The translations under genes were made by a program, and so were the position numbers. From Prorocentrum cordatum (Eukaryota; Sar; Dinophyceae; Prorocentrales; Prorocentraceae): a DNA stretch of 64,000 bases. Below, piece by piece: positions 22,320 to 32,901 of this stretch (the stretch's first letter is position 1; each line of letters opens with the position of its first letter). The notes below the pieces were generated by a model, which had not been told where the DNA came from, searched no databases, and saw only the letters and a list, made by a program, of their open reading frames with translations. The DNA lies in contig CAUYUJ010014593.1 in assembly GCA_963575745.1 (NCBI GenBank), positions 964,642-1,028,641 of the forward strand. The letters are read 5' to 3'.

Positions 22320-22640
22320 AATTGTGAGGTTTCCTGGAAGCCCTTGGGGGCCTTTGGGGGCCTCTTTGGGACCTCTTGGGGGCCTCTTGGCGCCTCTTGG
22401 GGCCTCCTGGGCGGGTCTCCTGGGGGGGGCCTGAGGCGGAATGCTCGGGTTTGGGGTTCGTGCCCCCTCTCTTGGAGCCTTTTCTTTTCGGGGGCCGTCT
22501 CAGGGCTTTTGTGGGCCGTTTTGGGCGCCTCTCGGGCCGTCTCGGGGCCCTCTTGGGCAGTTTTGGGGCCATCTTGGAGGCCTCCTGGGCCGTCTTGGCG
22601 CGATTTCGGGTGCCCGTCAGGACCGTCTTGGAGCGTTGTT
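22320..22640 (+). repeat. GGCCTCTTGGG minisatellite
   Basis: Degenerate 10-20 bp units around GGGGCCTCTTGGGG. An inverted short block (CCAAGAGG, GGGGCCCCAAGAGG) follows at about 22870-22905, so an RNA across both could fold back. Confidence 0.55.
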
Positions 22641-24400
22641 CCTCATGGGCGCAGCACATGCGTTTGTTTCCACTTGAGGTAAGCACGTGTTGTTGCTGAA
22701 CACTGACGGCTATTGGGTACAGACCCCGGGGGTCGTCATGAGCCTACGGCGTAACGACAACTAATGTGCCTTTCGCTTATCACGCGCACGGCTGTGCCAG
22801 CGGACGTCCGAAAGAAAGAACGAACGAGTACGAAGAGGCCCAAGACGGTCTGAGATGGTTCTAAAATGTCTCCAAGAGGCTGCACTGGGGCCCCAAGAGG
22901 ACCCCAACACGGGCCCGCAGGCCCCCGAACACACATCCAGAGATGGCCAGGCGTGGTTCCCGCCGTGGACGGTGGTGATGATGGGGTGATGGAGGAGATG
23001 GGAAAAGATGTGGAAGAGGAGGAGGAGCCCCCCCAGACTTCAGAACGGCAACTCTCGGGAGAGAGAGAGAGAGAGAGAGAGAGAGCGAATGCGAAAGAAA
23101 GAGGGCGAGGGAGGGTCGGAGACGGAGAGGCCCGAGGACGCACGGCACGGGCAGCGGCAGCCGCAGAAGCGAGCGCTTGGGGCACCGCTCGAGGCAGAAC
23201 GCACGCGCCTGCCCAGCTCAGGCAGGCGTGCGCCCCCGCCCCGCTCCCCCCCCCCCTGTGGCGCGCTGGAGAGGGCCGGGGGCGGAAAGGAGGGGGTGAT
23301 GACTAGGCGGGGGGTGGATTTCATGGCGCGGGCCATGATTTTTCCTCAGATTTCGTGGCGCCTCTCCTTATTTCATTACGTCTCTGGCCCCCCCGCTGGG
23401 CCGCGCACATGCCGCCGCTCATGATCTGCACCCCCCCCCTCCTGGATACCCCCCTCCTGGCCGCCCCCGAGAGGGCACGGAGCCGCGCCGCCCCGCGCGC
23501 CCGCTCGTGCCCTCGCGCGCCCGTGCCCCCCGCCGGCGGCCCCGCGGGCACGCCCCGGCGCGGCAGCGAGCTCGTGGATGCGACGCGAGGGCGTGGCGCC
23601 CGAGCGGCCCTACAAGTCGGGGGAGGGTCGGGAGGGGGCAGAAACTTGTTTGGTCTGCGGGTCGGGAGCGGGCCCCTTCCGGTCAAGAGCTACACGGGAC
23701 GCGGGTAGCCCGAAATGGGGAGACAGGGCGCGGGCGGGCGGGGCCTCAGGCGGCCGGGAGGGGACAAAAACACACAGACGCAATGAATCGTCGATTCCCA
23801 AGAAAGTATTGGAAAATATGGGAAGTGGGGGGGAAGGCAAGAATCCCCAAAAGTATGGGAAAGTACGGGGAGTCCTGTTATTTGTGTGTATTTACTTGTG
23901 TGTCCCAGGGCCTCTTCAGAGGAGAAGGCACGGTCGAGTCGCACAGCGAGGGCGCGCGACTTCTTCCCACGGCCGCCCTTTTACATCCCCTGCCCCTGTG
24001 GTCCATCCTCGGCAACTTTCGCTGGCCAGCCTCGTTCGGCAACGCCAGAGTAGCCCTCCAGGGCCCTTTGCCTCCTTACCGCGCATCCGCATCATGCGAT
24101 TTCACCACCGATGCCGCTACCCTGGCCTCGTTCTTCGCCTCTTGCGGCCTCCTGGGAGGCCCTCGTCGCCACCTCTGGATACGCTTCGAAATGGTGCTCA
24201 GAGCGCGCCCAGGGAGAGGTGCGTGGAGCAGCGGTGTCGGTACGTTCTGGTCTTCCCCAGAAGGGGAGCGATCTGCAAGAGAGGCGGCCGCAGGGAGCCT
24301 GGAGGGAGGACGCACGCGCACGCAGCGCAGGCATGCCGACTCCGCCGGCACGGTGCAGAACTCGCGTGCCAAGAGCCATCGGGAGGCGGCCATTGTTCCT
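22641..24400. other. unassigned GC-rich DNA
   Basis: Includes a GA microsatellite (about 23058-23085) and C-rich and G-rich runs. The long frames at 23507-24826 and 23578-24960 overlap on the same strand in different phases and show no domain, as expected from high GC. No gene is supported. Confidence 0.4.
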
Positions 24401-24523
24401 GGCATCGCTCGGACGTGTGCATTTTTTCTCGGCGAGAGCCATCGAGGACCATCCTGGACCTTCGAGCAACAAAACACGCACGAAACCGAAAAATGCACGG
24501 GACATGGACGTCCGAGCGATGGC
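24401..24523. mobile_element. short element with inverted ends, copy B
   Basis: Second copy of the 112-237 element. Ends are GGCATCGCTCGGACGT and ACGTCCGAGCGATGGC, with inner GTGCATTTTT on one arm and AAAATGCAC on the other, so the two arms can pair over about 30 nt with one gap. Confidence 0.5.
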
Positions 24524-25439
24524 AAGTGGTTTGCGCGGAGGCGTGGTCCTCTGCGTTCATCTGCCGCGGGATCCCGCTCGAGGGGCAGCGTCTCAGACGC
24601 GAACGTTCCAGCGCACGCGCACGCGCCCGTCTCGCCCGTCCCGCCCCGCCGGCCCTCCGACGCTTCGCTCACGCCGGGGCCTGGGCGCGATCTCGGGGAG
24701 ACCCACGGCCCTTCCCGCGCACGGTCTCCACGGGGCGGCACCCCGGGAGGAGCCGCGCGGGGAGCCCCAGACGGCGCTTGGGTGAAGTCGGGCCTGTCCC
24801 TCTGCAGGAGGAATCTCCAAGAATAGTCCGAAAGAAGTCTGGGGACGATTGTGTTCGCAGTTGTTGTTCATGTCTGAAAATGTCTTGCGTATGTTTGTTT
24901 GTTCGCCGAGAATCGGCCTGTAGAGTGACACAAGGCTGGACCCAAACGGTGTTTTGGTGATTTCGTGGGCCGTTTTCGTTTCGATTTCATTTCGCGGTAG
25001 AAGTGGAGTGAAGACAGAACGAGGGGAAGCGATGACAAATCGACAACGATGAACATCGTTTAGGTTCAGCCTTGGGGTGACATGCCCGACCTACAGTCGG
25101 GGCGTTGACCTAAGGAACCCTAAATAAGGAACGAGGCCCCTGTCTACCAGAAGTTGAACTTCGATTTCCTATCGGAAACATAAGGAAAACCTGAGGCAAG
25201 CTGTGAAACACTCAAGGAACGCGGAGCCCCTCCCCAACGAAAAGGGTTCCTTCTTCAGGGCCCCGACTGTAGCGCTCGGGGAGGCGGAGGAGGCGGAGGG
25301 GCCGCCGGCGAGAGGCCGCGGGGCGGTGCCCCCCCCCCCGGGAGCGGGGCGTGCCCAGGGGGGCGGTGCCCGTGCTCTCTGCACGGCCGTGGGCGGGCCC
25401 GCCCGTCTCTTCGGTCGGGCTTGTCCCATGCACACGGGG
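24524..25439. other. unassigned DNA
   Basis: GC-rich to about 24830, then more AT-balanced. I see no domain, RNA gene or repeat beyond short runs. Confidence 0.35.
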
Positions 25440-25645
25440 CTCAGTTCGACTCCTTCGATTCGATTCGATTCGATTTCGATGGCTTCCGATTCCGATTCGG
25501 TTCGACTTGGGATTCCGATTTGGATTCCGACTTCCCACTGAGGCATCGCTACTCTGCCGATTTCTGCCGATTCGACTCCTCCCGACTTGGCTGCCGATTT
25601 CCGCCGATCCGTGTAATTTCGATCGCCGATTCTGCTTAACGATTC
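25440..25645 (+). repeat. GATTC-type minisatellite
   Basis: Degenerate pentamer and hexamer repeats (GATTC, CGATTTC, GCCGATTTC). Confidence 0.65.
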
Positions 25646-25879
25646 GATTCTGGGCTCTCCTGTGCACAGGAGGAGCATTCAGAAATGGCCAAAAGGTAGT
25701 CCGGCGGCGATGTCTTGAGCATGTTTTACTATTTGGAGGCATACTGGGGGTATTTTCATTTTTTCACCCGAAATCCGCATATGTCGAGGGACACGCCCGA
25801 CTTAACCCGTCTCGTGGATGCCAGCCGTGGTCAGCGTCTTCCCGGTGCTGCCATCGTTGGCCAGCGTGTCCCATGTTTT

Positions 25880-26085
25880 AGGTGCCCCTAAGCGGGGTGG
25901 TGACCACACCGTGTGGTGAGCCGGTGGGGATGCGGGGCCACCGCACGGTGTTAGGACTCGAGTCCCTCTCCGAGGAGGTCTCGGGCGACAGGGGCCTCCG
26001 AGGTCCCAAAACCGTGCGGTGAGGTCTTGGGGGATTTTGAGGTCACCGCACGGTCTGTAACCGCACCGTTTCGGGACTCCAAGCC
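25880..26085. repeat. cluster of CCGCACGGT motifs in both orientations
   Basis: CACCGCACGGT, ACCGTGCGGTGA, CACACCGTGTGGTGA and similar blocks recur at least six times in about 200 bp, in both orientations, separated by GGTGGGG-type spacers. It is either a degenerate inverted minisatellite or a cluster of a palindromic site. Confidence 0.45.
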
Positions 26086-26465
26086 GCCGCCCGTTTTTCC
26101 CGCCCTGGTCACTTCCACATGCACTGGGATTCCGAGCAGCTCGTGCACGCCAGCATGTCTGCCCGCATACCGGAAGCGAAATTGTCGCTGTTGGAAGCCT
26201 TCCAGGAACCATTACAATCGTTTGGTGCACTCATTACCCCACAGGCGTCGGGCATACAAGTACCACATCCAGGGAGACGAATGAGTTCGTTAGTTGGGGG
26301 TTGTTACGCACTCCCCGTACCTCAACGCAGGTCGCTCGTCATCGGAGAGAGAGGAATTTCGTTGGTTGACGTGTCCATTCATTTTTCGGCTCAAACTCAG
26401 AAATCGACTGGGCCGCTGCATCACAATATGGTAACGAATGTGTTTCTGTGACTACCACAGCACCC

Positions 26466-29324
26466 ATGCTCTCAATTGTCATTGTTTTGGCGGCGTGGAT
26501 CTGTAATGTATCGGCTTCCAGCAGTATCATAATGAGCAGCACTAACGCAACAAACAGCATCAGTGTGTCAGATACGGCGGGAACCAGCTCTGATGTAACC
26601 CTCAGCGCAACGGTGTCCGACACGACGGGAACCAGCAGTACCAGTCGCAGCAGCCTCAGCGTAACCGGCAGCACCACTGTCACCAGCACAACGAGAACCA
26701 GCAGCAGTAGCACTAGCGCTACCAACGCCATCATTATGGCCAGGACCATGGGAATAAGCGGTGCTCCCCGCAGCACCAACAGCGCAACCAGCAGCACCAG
26801 ATCGACCCTGGAGCCCGCCTCAGCCCTCAGGCTCCAGAGCCGGTCAGCTACGCCCGCCCCGCCGCCGACGCCAACGCCTCAGCACATGTGGGGGACCATT
26901 GTCGGCCAGTGCACGCTAGACGGTATGTGTGTGCAGAGCGCGAATTATCCGCTGAATTATGGTGCAGATGAGGCGTGCACGGTCGAGATTGATTTGGGGA
27001 ATGCAGTGCCGATCTTTGTGGAGAGCTTCAATGTAGAATCATTTTTCGATTCTCTAGTTATCAACGGAGTTGCATATTCTGGAAGTTTGCGCCCCGATGG
27101 GGTCACGCCGACGGAAAGCATGGTGTGGGCGTCAGACTTTCTAGGATTCAGCGGCGGTTGGAGATTGTGCATGCCGGCGCCCACACCTGCACCGGCACCT
27201 ACTCCCCCTCCAACGCACGCCCCGCCGCCGACACCAGTTCCTGAGCACATGATGTGGGGGGCCATTGGTGGCCAATGTTCATTGGACGGTATGTGTGTGC
27301 AGAGCGCGAATTACCCACAGAATTACACTGCAAGCGAGGCGTGCACGGTCGAGATCGATGTGGGGAACGCAGTGCCGATCTTCGTGGAGACATTCGATGT
27401 AGAGTCGTATTTCGACAAACTCATTGTCAACGGTGTTGCATATTCTGGAGTCTCGCGTCCCGATGGGGTCACCCCAACGGAGGATATCACATGGTCTTCG
27501 GACGAGGTGGGGCAGAGCAGCGGGTGGAGAGTGTGCATACCGGCGCCAACACCTGAACCGCCACCGACGCCAGTGCCTGAGCACATGTGGAAGGCCATAG
27601 TCGGCCAGTGCACGCTAGACGGGATTTGTGTGCAGAGTCCGAATTATCCGCAGAACTACGGTGCAGACGAGGCGTGCACGATTGAGGTCCACGTGGGGAT
27701 CGCAGTGCCGATCATCGTGGAGAGTTTCGGTGTAGAAGCATACTTCGACTACCTCACAGTCAACGGGGTTCAATATACTGGAACTTCGGGTCCGGATGGG
27801 GTCACCCCGACTGAGAGCATAACATGGTCAGCAGATTACGAGGGGCAAAGCAATGGGTGGAGATTGTGCGTGCCGCCGCCAACACCTGCGCCCCCTCCAA
27901 CGCCTGCCCCGCCGCCGACGCCAGTGCTTGAAAACATGTGGGGCGCCATTGTCGGCCAGTGCACGCTAGACGGCAATTGCGTGGAGAGCGCGAATTATCC
28001 GCAGAATTACGGTGCAAGCGAGGCGTGCACGGTCGAGATCGATGTGGGGAACGCAGTGCCGATCTTCGTGGAGACATTCGATGTAGAGTCGTATTTCGAC
28101 AAACTCATTGTCAACGGTGTTGCATATTCTGGAGTCTCGCGTCCCGATGGGGTCACCCCAACGGAGGATATCACATGGTCTTCGGACGAGGTGGGGCAGA
28201 GCAGCGGGTGGAGAGTGTGCATACCGGCGCCAACACCTGAACCGCCGCCGCCTGAGCACATGTGGAAGGCCATAGTCGGCCAGTGCACGCTAGACGGGAT
28301 TTGTGTGCAAAGTCCGAATTATCCGCAGAACTACGATGCAGACGAGGCGTGCACGATTGAGGTCCACGTGGGGATCGCAGTGCCGATCATCGTGGAGAGT
28401 TTCGGTGTAGAAGCGTACTTCGACTACCTCACAGTCAACGGGGTTCAATATACTGGAACTTCGGGTCCCGATGGGGTCACCCCGACTGAGAGCATAGCAT
28501 GGTCAGCAGATTACGCGGGGCAAAGCAATGGGTGGAGATTGTGCGTGCCGCCGCCAACACCTGCGCCGCCAACACCTGCGCCGCCGACAGTTCCACCGCC
28601 TCCTCCAACGCCTGCCCCGCCGCCGACACCACCGATCGAGTACATGTGGGGGTCCATTCACGGCCAGTGCACGCTGGACGGGATTTGTGTGCAAAGTTGG
28701 AACTATCCGCAGAATTATGGAACAAACGAGGCGTGCACGGTCGAGATCGATTTGGGGAACGCAGTGCCGATCATTGTGGAGAGTTTCGATGTAGAAGCGT
28801 ATTTCGACAAACTCATTGTCAACGGCGCTGAATATTGGGGAACATCGGGTCCCGATGGGGTCACCCCAACGGAGGATATCACATGGTCTTCGGACGGGGA
28901 GGGGCAGAGCAGTGGGTGGAGATTGTGCATGTCAGCGCAAACACCTACGCCAGTGCCGACGCCAACGCCTGAGCACATGTGGGGGGACATCTCCGGCCAG
29001 TGCACGCTGAGCGGCATTTGTGTGCAGAGTGCGAATTATCCGCAGAACTACGGTGCAGACGAGGCGTGCACGATTGAGATCCTCTTGGAAAACGCAGCAC
29101 CGATCCTCGTGGAGAGTTTCGACGTAGAGCAGTTTTTCGACTACCTCACAGTCAACGGGGTTCAATATTCCGGAACTTCGGGTCCGGATGGGGTCACCCC
29201 GACTGAGAGCATAACATGGTCAGCAGATTACGAGGGGCAAAGCAATGGGTGGAGAGTGTGCGTGCTATGGTCGACGCCCGCACCGCCACTCACCCCAGTT
29301 CGACCGACTAAGCCTGGTCAGTGA
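26466..29324 (+). CDS. secreted protein with seven CUB-like repeats
   Basis: The ATG at 26466 gives 952 residues and is chosen because a signal peptide starts there (MLSIVIVLAAWICNVSAS). Residues about 20-125 are Ser/Thr-rich and mucin-like. Seven repeats of about 95 residues then begin near residues 142, 262, 374, 491, 599, 727 and 838, each reading GQCTLDGxCVQSxNYPQNY, EACTVEI, VESFDVE, FDxLxVNGVxYSG, PDGVTPTE, ITWSSDxxGQSSGWRxC, with four conserved cysteines. This matches the CUB pattern (NYP, FD, SDxxxxxGW). Pro/Ala/Thr linkers (PTPAPPPTP) separate them. No transmembrane segment or GPI-type tail is seen, so secretion or cell-surface matrix is likely. Repeats 2-3 and 4-5 are nearly identical, pointing to a recent 675-680 bp duplication. 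A pyrimidine-containing stretch ending in AG lies at 26444-26460, a plausible trans-splice acceptor. No introns are visible. The ligand is unknown. Confidence 0.8.
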   Translation: MLSIVIVLAAWICNVSASSSIIMSSTNATNSISVSDTAGTSSDVTLSATVSDTTGTSSTSRSSLSVTGSTTVTSTTRTSSSSTSATNAIIMARTMGISGAPRSTNSATSSTRSTLEPASALRLQSRSATPAPPPTPTPQHMWGTIVGQCTLDGMCVQSANYPLNYGADEACTVEIDLGNAVPIFVESFNVESFFDSLVINGVAYSGSLRPDGVTPTESMVWASDFLGFSGGWRLCMPAPTPAPAPTPPPTHAPPPTPVPEHMMWGAIGGQCSLDGMCVQSANYPQNYTASEACTVEIDVGNAVPIFVETFDVESYFDKLIVNGVAYSGVSRPDGVTPTEDITWSSDEVGQSSGWRVCIPAPTPEPPPTPVPEHMWKAIVGQCTLDGICVQSPNYPQNYGADEACTIEVHVGIAVPIIVESFGVEAYFDYLTVNGVQYTGTSGPDGVTPTESITWSADYEGQSNGWRLCVPPPTPAPPPTPAPPPTPVLENMWGAIVGQCTLDGNCVESANYPQNYGASEACTVEIDVGNAVPIFVETFDVESYFDKLIVNGVAYSGVSRPDGVTPTEDITWSSDEVGQSSGWRVCIPAPTPEPPPPEHMWKAIVGQCTLDGICVQSPNYPQNYDADEACTIEVHVGIAVPIIVESFGVEAYFDYLTVNGVQYTGTSGPDGVTPTESIAWSADYAGQSNGWRLCVPPPTPAPPTPAPPTVPPPPPTPAPPPTPPIEYMWGSIHGQCTLDGICVQSWNYPQNYGTNEACTVEIDLGNAVPIIVESFDVEAYFDKLIVNGAEYWGTSGPDGVTPTEDITWSSDGEGQSSGWRLCMSAQTPTPVPTPTPEHMWGDISGQCTLSGICVQSANYPQNYGADEACTIEILLENAAPILVESFDVEQFFDYLTVNGVQYSGTSGPDGVTPTESITWSADYEGQSNGWRVCVLWSTPAPPLTPVRPTKPGQ

Positions 29325-29439
29325 TATTGCTCGGGCAACGGGGAAAGCGGGGACAAACAGTATTGCCGACGTTGCCTCGTGATGCATTGCCTTCTATTGT
29401 TACGGGATGTGCCCGCCTTTCTTGTGGGCTCCTTATTAG
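29325..29439. other. 3' flank of the CUB-like gene
   Basis: Short unassigned stretch following the stop at 29322-29324. No AAUAAA-type signal stands out, as is usual in dinoflagellates. Confidence 0.3.
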
Positions 29440-29665
29440 GATCCCCAAGGAACCGGGTAGGATATGAAGAGACCCATAGCGAGACACAGGGATCCAGAGA
29501 ATTTGTAGGAGCCCATCGGAGGAACCCACAGGAGCCGATGGGAACCCGTAGAAATCCCGAAGGACCCATGAGATGAAAGTCCATGTGAACCCATCATATC
29601 CCACATACACATAGGAGCCCATAAGGACCGCATGAATCCGTAATACTTTGTAGGAATCATATCAG
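29440..29665 (+). repeat. degenerate 12-14 bp repeat (AGGAACCCATAGG-like)
   Basis: Irregular recurrences of GGAACCCA, GGAGCCCAT and GGACCCAT. A similar but not identical repeat is at 57240-57560. Confidence 0.45.
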
Positions 29666-30474
29666 CCCGTAGCCGTTCGCGATTATTTCTTTTTGTGCAT
29701 CCTGGCCTCGTTGCTTGTTTGATTCCTTGCTTCCTGCTTCCGCGTTGCTTTGCTCCATTACGTGTTTGCTCGATTCATGTACGCTTACTTATTCATGTGT
29801 TCCCATGGATGTCACGTGTGCTTGCTTGTTCGCAGCACTACATTCATGCTTGCGTGCTTGCTCCCTCATACTCAGAGGTGCGTTTCCTATATGGATTGAT
29901 TTCGTGCGTTCTTATTTGGTTACATGATCCTTGACTTGCGCAAGCGCAGTGTTGCTTCTACGCGTGCGACATGGCTTGTGCGGTTCCTTGTTTGTTTGAT
30001 GTGTTGTTCCAGTGCTTCATTACGTGCCGAACTAGGTATCGATTGGCTGGTTGTGTTCTTCAGAATTCCATTGTTGCGTCCCCTGGTGTTTGCATATTTG
30101 TTGCATTGCTCGTTTGCGTCCGTGCGGTATTGATTAGTTAAGTCATTGCATGTGTTTTTGCTTTAGACTGTACGTGTTTACTCGCTGAACGCATGCCCCC
30201 TTGCGTGCTTATATTGCTCCTTCCTTTCACGTCTTGTCTTTGTGAGTATGTGGTTGCTCGGTTTTTTGTCGACGTGTTTGGTTAGTGTACTTAGTTGCGC
30301 CAGTGCCAGGAACAGGCAGCAACAACGAGCACGCAACATGAGGGACACCAAGAGCAGACAGCAATTACATACACCAAAAACGACGTACCCCAGCAACAAT
30401 CATCAATCATTCCCCAATCAGAGCTTGCCTCTGTAGGGGTCCTAGCGGATATAAAGCTGAGGTGAGGTGGGCGG
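29666..30474. other. T-rich then ACA-rich degenerate sequence, no gene
   Basis: 29700-30200 is full of GCTTGCTTG, GTTTGCT and TGCGTGC words. 30300-30420 has ACACCAA and CAGCAACAA words related to 39850-40440. No coding or RNA feature is seen. Confidence 0.4.
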
Positions 30475-30640
30475 CCGATTTCGGTGGCCGGGGCCGGGTG
30501 CCCGGGTGCCCGGGGGTTCCCGGGGGTGCCCGGGTGCCGAGGTGTGTGGCCGATTTCGGTGGCCGGGTGCCCGGGGGTGCCCGGGTGCCCAGGGGTACCC
30601 GGGTGCCCGGGGTGCCCAGAAGTGCCCGGGGGTGCCTAGC
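30475..30640 (+). repeat. GGTGCCCGG minisatellite
   Basis: Units of GGTGCCCGGG with two copies of a GGCCGATTTCGGTGGCC block about 65 bp apart. Confidence 0.6.
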
Positions 30641-30733
30641 CCAATAGCCCTATATCCTTATAGCCCAATAGCCCAATCGCCATATATCCCTATGGCACTA
30701 TAACCCTATAGCCCTATAGCCGTACCTATACGA
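30641..30733 (+). repeat. ATAGCCC repeat, left copy
   Basis: Units of CCCTATAGCC and CCCAATAGCC. The same repeat lies at 37590-37885 on the other side of CE2 copy 1, so it probably brackets that element. Confidence 0.6.
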
Positions 30734-31761
30734 CCACCCTTCGGGTGATAAGGAGGTTCGGGGGGGAACCAACGTCTCACTCGATCGGTCTCGCTATCGA
30801 TCTCAGTATCGATCTCACTATGGTTCTCGCTCGATCGATCTCACTCGATCGATCTCACAATCGATCTCACTCGATCTATCTCATTCGATCGATCTCACAA
30901 TTGATCTCACAATCGATCTCGCAATCGATCACACAATCGATCTCGCATTCGATCTCAATATCGATCTCACTATCGATATCTCAATCGCTCTCACAATCAA
31001 CGTCATCATCATCATCATCATCGTTCTCATCAACATCATCAACATCAACATCATCACCAACATCGTCATCATCATGAGGGCACCGTCATCATCATCATCA
31101 TCACCATCATCATCATCATAAACATCATCATCAGCATCATCATCGGGACAAAATCATCATCACCATCATCGTCTCATCATCAACATCATCATCATCGGGG
31201 CACAGTCATCGTCATCATCATCAGCAGCACCATCAGAATCATCATCATAATTTGGACACCATCATGATCACCATCATTCTCATCATCAACATTATCATCA
31301 ACATCGTCGTCATCCTCGGGACACCATCATCGTCATGATCATCGCATCATCATCGACATCATCATCAACAACATCATCATCATCATTGGGGCACCATCAT
31401 CATCATGAACAACACCATCATCAATATCGTCATTATCATTATTATTGTCATCATAGGGACACCATCAGCATCACCATCATCATCATCAGCATCATCATCG
31501 GGACACCATAATCATCATCAACATCATCATCAACATCATTATCGCTGGGGCACCACTTCCATCAACATCATCATCACCAACATCGGAATCATCATCATTA
31601 TCATCATCGGGACACCATCATCGTCATCATCATCAACATAATCATCAGGCGCATCATCATCCTCATCATCGGGACACCATCATCATCATCGACACCATCA
31701 TCAACATCATCATCATCTTCATCGGGACACCATCATCATCATCTCATCATCATCACCATCA
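30734..31761 (-). repeat. CE2 copy 1, left part (tail and arrays)
   Basis: CE2 names a composite repeat seen three times. Here, on -, are its tail (30734-30785, with CCACCCTTCGGGTGATAAGG on +), the ATCGATCTCACT array (30785-31000) and an ATC-rich array (31000-31761) punctuated about every 60 bp by GGGACACC. The LINE-B insertion begins at 31762, and CE2 resumes at 37166 with CAT and GGGACACC repeats. Confidence 0.65.
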
Positions 31762-31783
31762 TCCGTAGCCATTTTGGCTCAAG
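31762..31783 (+). other. dinoflagellate spliced leader, exact, at LINE-B 5' end
   Basis: A 22-nt exact match to the dinoflagellate consensus: T, then CCGTAGCCATTT and TGGCTCAAG. It follows a CAT microsatellite directly and is followed by TTGGAACC, not a GT donor. It is therefore the 5' end of a reverse-transcribed trans-spliced RNA. Confidence 0.92.
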
Positions 31784-31922
31784 TTGGAACCATTGCTCCG
31801 TGGCTCCAGCTTGGGAGCAGCCGAGGAGCAGCTCGAGGGTCTTGGCAGACAGGCTGCCTGCGCTCTCGCCCGCCCACCCACTGAGTGCATACCCTCTCTG
31901 CCCCTCTTCAGATCTGACCGCC

Positions 31923-32821
31923 ATGGCGGCCGATATGGTTGCGATCCAAGCTATGTTTCAGGCCATGTTTGACACCCAGTTTGCCAAGATCGAGAAATCG
32001 ATCGATGATAAGGTCGCGGGTCTTGCTGCCACTGTTGGAGAACAAAGTCAGATGATGAAAGAGATCACCGACCGCCTCGAGAAGTCAGAGAATCGTCTCA
32101 ATGCCTTGGAACAGATGGCTCAGGTGAATGCTCGTTTGCCCCCTCTTGTTCACAGTCAAGGAGGTAAGCGCCGCGCAGTTGACAGCTCCATCGGCGAGGG
32201 GTCCACCACAGGAGGGAGTGCAGGAGGAGGATCGTTTCTGGAGGATGCCCACCGTCTGCTCATCCTTGGGTTCCAAGATCGGTTGATGGCCACTTCTCTC
32301 GAACGGGTTGCTAAGGACATCATCTCTAAGTGTGCGACAGAGCAGGCCGCCAGTCTCATTCGGATCCGTGCTTTAACCTCCAGGAGAAAGTTACCCTGGA
32401 CTTCCCTACCCCCGCCATGGCTTCGGACTTCCAGATGAATTTCAGGAAGCTGAGTGAGAGTTACAGTATGGTTAACCCACGGAACCAGCAGGATGTTTGG
32501 CCTCTGCGTGTTCGTCGTAACCTGTCTCCCCAGCATCGGCTTCTCTTCTTCAAGATGGGGAAGGTACGGGGCGCGGTCCAGGAAGAGCTTTCCAAGGTTG
32601 GGTTGCAGGCCAACTCCAATGGAATCGGCGGGGATGTATTCGGCCTTCGCTCGCGTGAAGATCCCGTTCCTCTCTTCCGCCTCACTTGCTGCCCCAAGAA
32701 CTCGGATGTGATCCACATCAGCCCAGATGAAGCAGGTCTTAGTGCTCTTGGACTGAACGCTCCTGAGATCCGCGCGAAATTCGAGGCTGCGTTCGCTACT
32801 GAGCTCACGCGTCCCTTTTGA
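31923..32821 (+). pseudogene. LINE-B ORF1, one frameshift
   Basis: ATG at 31923 in a good context (CCGCCATGG). Residues 1-75 form a coiled coil (FAKIEKSIDDKVAGLAATVGEQ, EITDRLEKSENRLNALEQM). A Gly/Ser linker follows, then an RRM-like start (HRLLILGFQDRLMATSLERVAKDII). The frame shifts near 32370 and continues as KVTLDFPTPAMASDFQMNFRKL, RNQQDVWPLRVRRNLSPQHR, to a stop at 32819. Coiled coil plus RRM-like fold is the usual layout of an RNA-binding ORF1p that packages the LINE RNA. The second half is read in frame from 32370 to 32821. Confidence 0.65.
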
Positions 32822-32901
32822 AGTTGAATCTGACTGGTTAGGTCGCCCTGGGGACCAAATTTTTCTGCTCCCCCCAGGGACCTCCAGGAACTTCTTGGCG
32901 G

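Noticed and set aside
21429-22434. Cys/Met/Tyr- or His/Thr/Ile-rich ORFs
   Set aside because: Compositional products of the CATA microsatellite.
23507-24960. Overlapping ORFs of 439 and 460 codons
   Set aside because: They overlap in different phases on the same strand, have no recognisable domain and are expected in GC-rich DNA.
31762-31783. SL-RNA gene
   Set aside because: An SL-RNA gene would have a GT splice donor after the leader and a downstream intron. Here LINE sequence follows directly. The same holds at 19465 and 43242.
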